Source: Gracilaria caudata (taxonomy: Eukaryota > Rhodophyta > Florideophyceae > Gracilariales > Gracilariaceae). From it: DNA of 38,551 nt. A program made the position numbers and the translations under genes. The notes beneath the pieces are model-generated. The model worked only from the letters and a program-made list of their open reading frames with translations. It did no database searches and was not told the DNA's origin. Below are positions 30,317 through 38,551 of the stretch, in pieces; within the stretch, counting starts at the first letter, position 1, and the number at the start of each line of letters is the position of its first letter. The DNA lies in contig JASCIV010000146.1 of assembly GCA_030374735.1 (NCBI GenBank), positions 1 through 38,551 of the forward strand, given 5' to 3'.

Positions 30317-31393
30317 TCAGGTTTCCATTTTTCTCTTTTTATTCGATATGTCCATGTTAGCGAACCCTAACAAAGCCTCCGACCTACGCTTAAGCTTTTC
30401 TTGAAACGCTCTGGCCCTCTCTAATTCCTCTTCGTCTTCGTCTCTCAACTGTTGCAATTTCATCTCCTCGTACTCACGACTCATCGGATCATTAATACGC
30501 TTTTGAACAGTCTGTCGTAGTTTCTCAAGTGCAGCCACCTCGGTAGCTTCATTTTCGGGAGTGTGATCAGAAAGAGGACGCAAAACTTGTGCCGCTGTTT
30601 GTATTCTGTTGCGAACTTTATTATCATCTCCGATAAGTGCTTGCAACAGTTCTTCTCCCTGCGGATTTGATTGCGCCTCTGCGGCTATTAGGGTGGCGGC
30701 TATGGCGATGACCGCGGGTGGATGGGAAAGAGGTAAATCAGTTAATAATGCTCTTCTTCGAATTATGTTCTCGGCTGTTGATATTAGTTCAAATAATAAT
30801 CGGTTTGCTTTTTGGTCGTGGCCGCATACGCTTGACGAAAGAAGCTTCTCTCGAACAATGCCAAGCGACTTGAAGGGATGATAACAAATGAGGTGAAAAT
30901 TGATCTGTTGCAAAAACCAAAGCTCGGTATTGAGAATGGCATCGGCAGATACTCTAACTGCACATTGATCGACAGACATTGGCGTGTTCTCCAATGCGGT
31001 ATCAGAAGCAACTCCATTCACACAAGCATCAAAACGTGCAACAAGATCCTGTGCATCGAAAACAATCTCCTCAACCTTGCTGGCCGCATAAAGAGCAGAA
31101 AGCGCAATGACGGAAGGATTATAATCCATAACCGATCGATGCAAGAAAAATCGTTTGAAATACATGACAGCAGTGGCGGCCAGTTTGTCTGGGAGATGAC
31201 TCGCGCGGTTGAAACGGAGTATTCTTCGTTCATGATGACGACGAACGAGGGCCTCGTCCTGAATAGACAGCAGCTGCTCAGCGTCACGCCGCGCTGATAC
31301 GGCGTGCTCATGCGTCTGTCGACGGAGCGACTGTACATCCTCGACGGTGAGAGACCAGAAACGCGCTTGCGTTGAATCTTTGTACAACGCCAT
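30317..31393 (-). CDS. CCNH: Cyclin H (CAK/TFIIH subunit)
   Basis: This single-exon gene encodes 358 residues and is clearly cyclin H. Cyclin H pairs with CDK7 and MAT1 to form the CDK-activating kinase of TFIIH, which phosphorylates RNA polymerase II and cell-cycle CDKs in the nucleus. The N-terminus (MALYKDSTQARFWSLT) matches the conserved start with its Trp. The first cyclin box (residues about 70-185) contains AATAVMYFKRFFLHRSVMDY, ALYAASKVEE and LWFLQQINFHLICYHPFKSL, and a second helical box follows. The C-terminus is acidic/basic (EEELERARAFQEKLKR, KKRKMET) and likely disordered. The length is slightly above the usual 320-330. It is divergent from the NB-ARC gene, 936 bp away. ATG 31393 is the first in frame. 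Confidence 0.93.
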   Translation of the reverse strand: MALYKDSTQARFWSLTVEDVQSLRRQTHEHAVSARRDAEQLLSIQDEALVRRHHERRILRFNRASHLPDKLAATAVMYFKRFFLHRSVMDYNPSVIALSALYAASKVEEIVFDAQDLVARFDACVNGVASDTALENTPMSVDQCAVRVSADAILNTELWFLQQINFHLICYHPFKSLGIVREKLLSSSVCGHDQKANRLLFELISTAENIIRRRALLTDLPLSHPPAVIAIAATLIAAEAQSNPQGEELLQALIGDDNKVRNRIQTAAQVLRPLSDHTPENEATEVAALEKLRQTVQKRINDPMSREYEEMKLQQLRDEDEEELERARAFQEKLKRRSEALLGFANMDISNKKRKMET

Positions 31394-32329
31394 GACGCGC
31401 GGCGAGAGTTAGCGGATGGGTATACTTAGTGATGGCGGTTGTGCGGGCAACAGAAGAAGACACAGAGGTACGGCCATTTGTGGAACGGCGCTCGTGGGAA
31501 GCGAAACGGTCTACGAAACCACCTTCGTAGCTCCCCCAACGAGCGCGTAACGAAACGGATCAACCTGCCTTGTCGCCGCCGAGGCGGCGTGACTCGACAT
31601 GTCGAGAAACCCGGACGAGCCAAGGAGGAAAGCGGAGGCGATAAAGTGTACCCTTCGTAGATGTATCATGAATCGTGTTGATAGCCATGTCCTCCAAGCG
31701 AACGACATGCGCAGATGACATGATGTCGTTCTCGCCCGGAACTTGAGGGGTCAAGAGCCTTTTGTAGCTCATCCGAAAGCATTGCTATTCATGTACGGCG
31801 CATAACTTTTGTGTTGATCATGAGCGTGAGTGTGGTTCAAACTTTGAACTTCAAAGCGGCGAAGTTAACAAGCCTCGCATATACAATAGAACTTTTAGAG
31901 GGGAAGGAAGCCTTCCTGACTTTAGGTTGCTAATGTGAAATCCAACGGAGACTGCCATGGGTGCCCGAGTTGTATTTGTTCTTAGTATGCAAATCGAGCT
32001 CGCCCGTGACAAACCCTTACATTAAATTTTACTCTCTGGTTGGAAGAGCCCGCGGTTTTGCGTTCATGGTTCATCGTTGACAACTGTGAGCAGTGAGAGC
32101 CCAGAGTTTCCTCGGACGACGTGAACTACAATGGTTAGCTGTCCCTCACTTTCTGCGCATCAGGTTGGTTGCAAACTTTATCTACCTTTGTGAACCTCAT
32201 CGCGTCAAATCCACATGAGCTGTTTCGTTTCCGTTAATCGCGTCGCCTAACCTCCCGCAAGAGCATTCAAGTGCACATTCTAAGGCAACTTTTCTCTCAA
32301 CTCCTTGGACGGCAACGCGTTGCAGACAG
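31394..32329. other. Divergent intergenic region
   Basis: This is the promoter region for cyclin H (left) and the NB-ARC/WD40 gene (right). It contains a 7-bp-stem hairpin and an adjacent 14-bp palindrome at 31574-31606. Open frames of up to about 70 codons are not convincing. Confidence 0.5.
31574..31606. repeat. Adjacent hairpin and 14-bp palindrome
   Basis: CGCCGCC-GA-GGCGGCG (31574-31589) is followed after three bases by CTCGACATGTCGAG (31593-31606), a perfect 14-bp palindrome. They lie in the shared promoter region and could be protein-binding or RNA stem-loop sites. Confidence 0.7.
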
Positions 32330-35300
32330 ATGACTGCCTTGGCCCCTGCGAATTTTTCAGAGGTGCTTGGCACACTTCAGAAACTTGAGATCATCGTGAA
32401 TAGATATTTTGAGCGGAGGGATGTTTCACAGGATAACAAAGACGCTTTGTTCCGACTAGAACGGGACTACAAAGTTGCGGCCGAAATGGTACAGCAGCTG
32501 GAGTCGCTCTCTACTCCGGACTTTGTTACGGTTCAGCTCGTTAAAAGGCATGCTACTTCTTTGCAATACAATCTCGACAAGCTCACTGAGTTGCAGCCGG
32601 AGATTGAGAGAGCAGGCCCCTTCAACCGCGTCAGACGAGTCAAACAGGTGTTGGACTCATGCGAAGTCGACGTGAATAAGTTTTTCGAGTTTCTAACCGA
32701 CAACGTGTCCCCCAAGTTGACAGAAACGTCTGACAGGCCCCCGGACAAGTATGTTCCCGACAACAACGTACCAAGCAATCCACCGCGACTCACATTGGAC
32801 TACAACTCTACTTGTACATGCGAAAATAAATTGAAGGCGGCAGTTCTGAAAACGGGTAAAGGTGGGGTAATTGGAGTTGTTGCATCTGGACAAGGTGGCG
32901 TGGGCAAAACGTGTGCGATGCGAGGACTCGCGACCGATGGAGAGGTCAAGGAAAGGTACCCTGGCGGTACGCTGTACATCCAACTCGGAAATAGTTCAAA
33001 GTCGTCGGACATTATAAAAGGCATCCAAACGATAGTGGAACGGACAGGGGGCTTGTCTTTGGCAGAGAGGCTGGGGTCTGCAAAACTACATGAGGTGTGC
33101 AATAAGGCATCTTTGTGGTTTAGGGCCCACGCTTGTTTGTTTCTGATTGATGATATCTGGTGGGCAAACGGGATTGATTCCACTGTTTTCAAGGTTCTTG
33201 AATCAATGGTGAACGATACAAGTCGCTTAGTATTCACGACGAGAGACAAACGATTTCTGTCTCTCAGCAGTGAGGTGATTGAGTTCGCACCAAAAGACCC
33301 CCATAGTGATATATCTCGACAGATGCTAATGACTCATGCCGAATTCGATTGGACGAAGAAGCTCGAGAAAGAGAACGAGAAAGCCGTGAAGGGAATCATG
33401 GATATCTGTCAGGGGCTTCCGCTGGCGTTTGGAATTGCTGGTGCTTCAGTACGCAATTACTGTCTTGGGCGTATAGATGACCGGGAAAATGGATGGCAGC
33501 ATTTCCATGATCTTCTTTGTTCGAAGACTGTTAACATCGCCGAAGGTGAATTAGAAGTATATGGTCCGATGCGTTTGATTGTAGACAACTCATTGGATGT
33601 TTTAGAGTCGGAGAATAGCGAGGGAAGATTTCATGAGAGGTTTCGCGCTCTTTGTGTGCTCCAACGGCAACAAATGGTTCCCATCGGAATGTTGAATAAG
33701 CTGTGGGGTGTACAGAGCCTGAAGAAGACTGGAGAAGTTGTTAAAAAGCTCGATGAAGTATCAATTATCCGCAAGCTGTACAAAGAACGAGCGGTTTTTA
33801 TTCAGCTCCATGATCGTATTCTTGATATTGCTGTTCGAAAAGCATCAGACAGATATGAGATGCAGAGATTCTTCAAGACACTGGTGGAGAACTACATGAC
33901 ACGGGAGCCAAGACAACGGATACAAGATGCGGGGATTAGTTCAAAAGAAGAAAACAATCGCCCTGCAGGTGTACGAAAAGGAGTGGTTCCACCTCAGTGG
34001 TTGTGCAAACTTTGTTGCGGAGGTATGAGTGATAGAGAAAACACAGAGTCCGATAAAGCGGGGAACGTTGGTACCGTTGAGAAAGCAGAAAACTTCGGAA
34101 CTGCCGAGAAAGAAAAGAGTACATTTGCGTGGTGGAACGAGGAAGATGACGGATATCTTCATGATAACATCTGTCGGGCTCTGCAAAACGGCGGATACCA
34201 TGAAGAGCTTGTATGGTTGCTCTCAAAACCCCAATGGATAGTGCAACGGCTCCAGAAACGAGGAACACACCAAGTCGAGCAAGACCTTGAACATGGCAAG
34301 GCCGTTGCACGGGAAGTGTATCGTGACAAACAGCTGCTAAAACACTTGGAAATGGTCGGGAAGGCTATACGCATGGGTTACAGTTATGTACACGAGAACA
34401 AACGAGAAGCTTGGTTTCAGATTCATGGACGATTGTTGGGGTACGCGAGGAAGTGCGAGAGAACAGAAAGATTTGTGAGGGAGATTGAAGAATGTGCGCC
34501 AAGACCATGGGCAGAAGCATCGATGGGATTGCTGGAGCAGGCTGGAGGCCCTGTCTCAGATATTCTACAAAGCTCCGGAAGAGTGTTATGTGTGTTTCAG
34601 AATGAGGAAAAGGTGCGCTTCGTTTCCACAAATGATAACGGTGAGCCCAAGGGAACCACTGGGGTTACGGAATATAACATCGCAAGTGGCCTCATTTGCT
34701 TTCAAACCCTTGACGGCGATGACGCCAAAGCGCATGGTCTGAGGAAAACCAGTTGCTGTGCGTTTTCAAATGATGCAAAGATAGTTGTCACAGGACACAG
34801 CAGCGGAAGAATTGGAATCTGGGACGCGGGAAGCGGGCGGATTATGCGATGCAATAGTGAAGACCGTTATGGCGGAGGAATCAAGTGTATTGCGACAAGC
34901 GGAGACGGGACGTGGGCGGCATTTGGTTCCTGGGATGGGACGGTTCGGATATTGGATATCAACAGTGGAAAAGTGAAGCATCGGCTTAGAGGTCACACAG
35001 GTATTGTGACGTGTGTTGCTATGAGCAGGGACGGGAAAAGGGTTGTGTCTGGTTGTTTAGACGCAAAGGTTCTCGTGTGGGATTTGGAGACGGATGAGAA
35101 GTTGGGAAAGCCGCTCATCAGGGACGAGGCTAGGGTGCGGTGTGTTGCGATGAATGGCAATGGGAAGCGCGTGGCCGTTGGTGAGGATGGCGACACAGTT
35201 CGAGTATGGGATGTGGATAGTAGAGAAGCCGTAGGTCAACCTTTCTTCGGTCACACAGATGAAGTGAGGTGCGTTGCGATTAGTACGGACGGGGGATCGG

Positions 35301-37375
35301 TAGTGTCTGGTAGTGATGACAAGACGGTTCGGGTGTGGTGTGTCGACAGTGGAGAACCGGTGGGGCGGCCGCTTGTTGGTCATACGGGCTCGGTGATGTG
35401 TGTTGCGATGAGCATGGACATGAAGAGAGTGGTGTCTGGCGGTAATGACAAAACCCTTCGGCTTTGGGATGTGGATATGGTGGGGACTTTGGAGCAGCCA
35501 TTCGTTGATGAGATTGGATTGATAAAGTGTGTTTTTGTGAGCGAGGATGGGAGGAGGGTAGTGTCTGGCAGTGATGACCAAACGGTTAGGATATGGGATG
35601 TAGGCAGCGGAGAACAGGAGGGACAACCGCTCGTCGGTCACACAGATTCAGTAATGTGTGTTACGATCAGCGGGAACGGAAAGCGGGTTGCGTCTGGTAG
35701 TAGTGACAAAACGGTTCGGGTTTGGGAAGTGGACAGTGGAAAGGGGTGGCAACCACTCGTCGGTCACACAGGCTGGGTGGAGTGTATTACGATCAGCAAA
35801 GGCGGCAAACGGGTGGTGTCTGGCAGTAGCGACACCACAATTAGGGTATGGGATGTTGACGGAGGAGGCATGGCGACGCTCAATGGTCATACTAATTGGG
35901 TCAGATGTGTTGCGATGAGCTCTGACGGCAAGATGGTCGTTTCTGGTGGTTATGACAAGACGGTTCGGTTGTGGGATGTTGGTAATGGGAAGGCGGTGGG
36001 GCTACCGTTCCGCGGTCATTCGGATTTAGTGACTTGTGTTAGTGTAAGTGAAAAGGGGATTGTGATGTCTGGCAGCCGAGACAAGACGGTTCGGGTATGG
36101 CGTATGGGCTTAGTGTTGCCGCCGATCGCTGGTAGTCTTTCGGGTGATCGGATTGTTTCCATGAGCGATGATGGGCGGAGGGTGTTGGCTTTTGATCATG
36201 GCATGGTTGTTCTGGTGCTCGATCCGGCGAAGGACGTAGTGATGAGGCGAGTCCCTTCTAGACGTACAGAGTCTGCCATTACCTGTGCGGCAATGAGCAG
36301 AGACGGAATGATGCTGGTGTTTGGTTCTATGGATGGGACAGTCCGCGTCGGTATCGTAGAGACTGGAGCAGTGGTAGAGCCACCTTTTCTCGGTCACACA
36401 AGGAGGGTTGTATGTGTGGCCATGAGCACGAACGGTAGGAGGGCGGTGTCTGGCTCTATGGATGACACAGTTCGCATATGGGATGTGGGGACGAGAAAGG
36501 CGGTGGGGTCGCCACTTCTCGGTCACTCAAGTTCGGCTCAATATGTGGACATGAGCGGGGACGGGAGGAGGGTGGTGTCTGGGTCTCTGGACGACTCAAT
36601 TCGCGTATGGGACGTGGGGATGAGCAATGCGGTGGGGCCGCTACTTCTCGGTCACACAGGTTGGCTTTTCTCTGTGTCCATGAGCAAGGACGGAAGGAGG
36701 GTGGTCTCTGCCTCTATCGATAAGTTATGCGTATGGGATGTGGAGTCGCAGCAGGCGGTAAGGGTAATACGTAATATAGTGGCCGTGACGCGTGTCATGA
36801 TGAGCGGGGACGGAATGAGGGTGTTCAGTTTTGAGAATAAGACTATCCGGATATGGGATATAGACGGCGAAGAGGCGTTTACTGAGAGGACGTTCCTCGG
36901 AGACCCAAAGTTGAAGATAGTCGCGATGAGTAGGGGCGGGGGGCATGCAGTACTTGGCAGTTCTGACTCAGTTCAGGTGTGGGATATGTTCCAGCCAGAA
37001 TGCTTAACAATAGATAACGGTTTGGAAGTCTGCTGTGTGCAGACCACCCAGGAAGGCTCGCGAGTTGTGTCGTATGACACCACCGGCTTAGGAAAACTCT
37101 GGGAGACGACTGTCGGAAAGTGCATGATGACATCCCAAGATGAAGCCTGGCAATCCACACTCGAAGATTTGGCCCTCCCATCCTCAGGGAACTTTTGGGA
37201 ACCCAGATCAAACAAGGTGAAGCACAGATGCGCAGATGGCAAGGAGATCGTTCTCGGTACGTGCGAAAGCACGGGTCAAAGGTTTGGCAACCGTTGGTTT
37301 TCTAGCCACTTCACAAGTTGCGAGATTGTATCGGGATCCTCTCCCGTGCGCGCAGAGCGCAAATCAGGCTCATAA
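32330..37375 (+). CDS. NB-ARC / WD40 STAND protein (NLR-like)
   Basis: The open frame encodes 1681 residues; with a candidate splice near its end it would be 1722. Residues about 1-150 form a helical bundle resembling RPW8/MLKL/HeLo-type domains of immune receptors. The NB-ARC ATPase follows: P-loop GQGGVGKT (about residues 187-194), LFLIDDIW (about 267-274), VFTTRD (about 300) and GLPLAF (about 362). Next comes a winged-helix-like part, then a helical part resembling APAF1 (DNICRALQNGGYHEELVWLL). From about residue 800 to 1597 there are about 18 WD40 repeats (SGSDDKTVRVWxVDSG type), perhaps more than two propellers. STAND proteins of this build are switch-like sensors in which ADP/ATP exchange drives oligomerisation. 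It is probably an immune or self-recognition receptor, by analogy only. No targeting signal was seen. Confidence 0.88.
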   Translation: MTALAPANFSEVLGTLQKLEIIVNRYFERRDVSQDNKDALFRLERDYKVAAEMVQQLESLSTPDFVTVQLVKRHATSLQYNLDKLTELQPEIERAGPFNRVRRVKQVLDSCEVDVNKFFEFLTDNVSPKLTETSDRPPDKYVPDNNVPSNPPRLTLDYNSTCTCENKLKAAVLKTGKGGVIGVVASGQGGVGKTCAMRGLATDGEVKERYPGGTLYIQLGNSSKSSDIIKGIQTIVERTGGLSLAERLGSAKLHEVCNKASLWFRAHACLFLIDDIWWANGIDSTVFKVLESMVNDTSRLVFTTRDKRFLSLSSEVIEFAPKDPHSDISRQMLMTHAEFDWTKKLEKENEKAVKGIMDICQGLPLAFGIAGASVRNYCLGRIDDRENGWQHFHDLLCSKTVNIAEGELEVYGPMRLIVDNSLDVLESENSEGRFHERFRALCVLQRQQMVPIGMLNKLWGVQSLKKTGEVVKKLDEVSIIRKLYKERAVFIQLHDRILDIAVRKASDRYEMQRFFKTLVENYMTREPRQRIQDAGISSKEENNRPAGVRKGVVPPQWLCKLCCGGMSDRENTESDKAGNVGTVEKAENFGTAEKEKSTFAWWNEEDDGYLHDNICRALQNGGYHEELVWLLSKPQWIVQRLQKRGTHQVEQDLEHGKAVAREVYRDKQLLKHLEMVGKAIRMGYSYVHENKREAWFQIHGRLLGYARKCERTERFVREIEECAPRPWAEASMGLLEQAGGPVSDILQSSGRVLCVFQNEEKVRFVSTNDNGEPKGTTGVTEYNIASGLICFQTLDGDDAKAHGLRKTSCCAFSNDAKIVVTGHSSGRIGIWDAGSGRIMRCNSEDRYGGGIKCIATSGDGTWAAFGSWDGTVRILDINSGKVKHRLRGHTGIVTCVAMSRDGKRVVSGCLDAKVLVWDLETDEKLGKPLIRDEARVRCVAMNGNGKRVAVGEDGDTVRVWDVDSREAVGQPFFGHTDEVRCVAISTDGGSVVSGSDDKTVRVWCVDSGEPVGRPLVGHTGSVMCVAMSMDMKRVVSGGNDKTLRLWDVDMVGTLEQPFVDEIGLIKCVFVSEDGRRVVSGSDDQTVRIWDVGSGEQEGQPLVGHTDSVMCVTISGNGKRVASGSSDKTVRVWEVDSGKGWQPLVGHTGWVECITISKGGKRVVSGSSDTTIRVWDVDGGGMATLNGHTNWVRCVAMSSDGKMVVSGGYDKTVRLWDVGNGKAVGLPFRGHSDLVTCVSVSEKGIVMSGSRDKTVRVWRMGLVLPPIAGSLSGDRIVSMSDDGRRVLAFDHGMVVLVLDPAKDVVMRRVPSRRTESAITCAAMSRDGMMLVFGSMDGTVRVGIVETGAVVEPPFLGHTRRVVCVAMSTNGRRAVSGSMDDTVRIWDVGTRKAVGSPLLGHSSSAQYVDMSGDGRRVVSGSLDDSIRVWDVGMSNAVGPLLLGHTGWLFSVSMSKDGRRVVSASIDKLCVWDVESQQAVRVIRNIVAVTRVMMSGDGMRVFSFENKTIRIWDIDGEEAFTERTFLGDPKLKIVAMSRGGGHAVLGSSDSVQVWDMFQPECLTIDNGLEVCCVQTTQEGSRVVSYDTTGLGKLWETTVGKCMMTSQDEAWQSTLEDLALPSSGNFWEPRSNKVKHRCADGKEIVLGTCESTGQRFGNRWFSSHFTSCEIVSGSSPVRAERKSGS
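37257..37305 (+). other. Candidate 49-bp intron near the end of the NB-ARC/WD40 gene
   Basis: The donor GTACGT at 37257 is identical to the SAMHD1 and first XPF-like donors, and an acceptor TTTTCTAG ends at 37305. Removing it changes the frame so that the protein continues as ATSQVARLY.. to a stop at 37545-37547. The new tail is basic and ends in a hydrophobic stretch (ALLGLWVFLYY). Unspliced, the frame ends at 37375 in a low-quality tail. Both forms may exist. Confidence 0.4.
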
Positions 37376-37547
37376 GCTCTTGCTCTCAAGTCCCAGGGAA
37401 ATGCGGGACGGCGTACTGTATAAGGTTGTGAGGGATACCTTAAGAGCTGGGGCAAGCGTTTGGGGCAAAGCGTTTCATCGAGTAAGGAAATTCCTGCGAG
37501 GATGCCCTCATGCTTTGTTAGGATTATGGGTATTTCTGTATTACTGA

Positions 37548-38551
37548 AGGTATAGGCCTTATTGGCATTTGCGCGGGCAATTGCCCACTCATTGGCGAGG
37601 ACCGCCAACAACTGGGAAACAGCGTAGCAGGCAGAGTATTTGTTTGCTGGTGCAAGCGTGTGAGTCTGTTCGTGTCTGTGAGCTTTTGTGGGCTTTTCAA
37701 GTCACGCGAGGCTGTGGTGGTGCACTTGACATCGGATAGGCGAGACGTACTATCGAGAATGATGATATTAATGCGAGCAGAGGAGAGCCTTCGTTTCAGG
37801 GGGCAGTCATTTGAAGGAGGTGTTCACGTATACGAAGGAAAACAGGTTTTCTTAGGACGAAAAGGGATTTTGCTTGACACGCGCAAGCGGACGGCATTAA
37901 CGCAAGCCGATGACACAAGCGCGGCGTCGCACTCACGCGCACTCAGTGATCGATGCTCCTAAGCCCCCAGCGGCCAGCGGCAAGCTGTGTTTTTGGCGCG
38001 ATCTTACGACCCAAATCCTCGCGAGGGAGCATTACAAGGCGGAAGGGAACACAGCGCTCCGAGGAAGCCGCTGTGGTCGCAACCACTCTCAATAGGGGAG
38101 AAGGAGCTTCTCCCCCGACGTGCAATAAAGAGGCTTCGTCCTCGTTGACGGTCAAACAAACAGCAGAATTCAATCCGGAAGAACTTCCCTTGCATGGATG
38201 GCTATCATACACTCGACTCCACTCGAGATGCTGTGGCCGAATCCGGCAGCACGATGATGCACGTCAACGTGTGTCGGGCGTGCCCACGTGTCAAACCCCT
38301 GCTGGCAGCCAACACGTGTGTAAGCGAAGGTATATCCGTGCGTTGTGCGCACGCGCTTACAGCACGTTTCGAACCGTTCGAGGTGATCCACTTCGACAAA
38401 ACGATTTCCCGCCAGCACGCGCGCGCGCGAGCCATTGCATACAAGGGCAAGGTTGTGCAGTGCACACTTGAGAGCAGACGCCTATCATCCGCGCCCACTC
38501 ACCTCGTCCGCTCCATCCCCCCCGCAAATCCGCGTCGTCCCCGTTCTTCCC
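37548..38551. other. GC-rich right end without a clear gene
   Basis: The last kilobase is GC-rich toward the right and contains a 9-bp-stem hairpin at 38095-38115. Open frames are short and low-complexity. The last 150 bp, C-rich with alternating GC runs (near 38,420), resemble promoter DNA of a gene beyond the window. Confidence 0.45.
38095..38115. repeat. 9-bp-stem hairpin
   Basis: GGGGAGAAG at 38095-38103 and CTTCTCCCC at 38107-38115 are exact complements around a 3-nt loop. No function is apparent. Confidence 0.7.

Noticed and set aside
37953..38471. 172-codon frame near the right end
   Set aside because: GC-rich, Arg/Ser/Thr-rich with no domain; it crosses a hairpin and probable promoter DNA.
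1..38551. CRISPR arrays, rRNA or bacterial-type operons
   Set aside because: No regular spaced repeats, rRNA signatures or Shine-Dalgarno-linked gene runs are present; introns and TATA boxes show a eukaryotic genome.

Overview
The window looks like nuclear DNA of a eukaryote, most plausibly a red alga (possibly a florideophyte). The genes are compact and mostly single-exon. The few introns are short (53 to 110 bp) with GT..AG ends, TATA boxes lie about 90-130 bp upstream of several start codons, and there are no bacterial operons, Shine-Dalgarno signals or tRNAs. The gene mix (animal-type heme peroxidase, a Hedgehog-type Hint/Hog protein without a Hedge domain, an NB-ARC/WD40 protein, cyclin H, SAMHD1, Maf, HSBP1) fits a red alga better than a plant, fungus or animal. 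The lineage is an inference; nothing in the sequence proves the species.

Layout, left to right: a secreted heme peroxidase (445-2490, +); a gene-poor gap; a secreted beta-helix/pentapeptide-like protein ending in a Hint/Hog domain (5287-7143, +); about 4.2 kb with no recognisable gene; a small HSBP1-like coiled-coil protein (11332-11661, +); a PH-domain pseudokinase (13236-11977, -); a GC-rich promoter followed by a sharply bounded AT-rich island of about 1.1 kb (14130-15235) that looks foreign; a protein with two copies of a W-rich domain pair resembling helicase-associated domains (17264-15408, -); SAMHD1 with two introns (18198-19918, +), divergent from it; a beta-strand-rich protein (20730-20119, -); an unrecognised candidate three-exon gene (22207-21513, -); Maf (22921-22280, -); a large three-exon gene whose C-terminal half resembles the XPF/SHOC1/Zip2 family (27676-23951, -); a microsatellite region with a doubtful small gene; a secreted carbohydrate-binding-like protein (29778-28888, -); cyclin H (31393-30317, -); and a 1.7-kb-residue NB-ARC/WD40 STAND protein (32330-37375 or, if spliced, to 37547, +). 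The right end is GC-rich with no convincing gene.

Neighbouring genes have unrelated jobs, as expected in a eukaryotic chromosome. Several deal with the outside of the cell or with defence (peroxidase, Hog protein, secreted lectin-like protein, SAMHD1, NLR-like protein), but their co-location is probably chance. The most interesting items are the beta-helix/Hog fusion, the NB-ARC/WD40 protein with an N-terminal helical bundle and a possible alternative spliced tail, the XPF/SHOC1-like protein, the PH-pseudokinase, and the AT-rich island.
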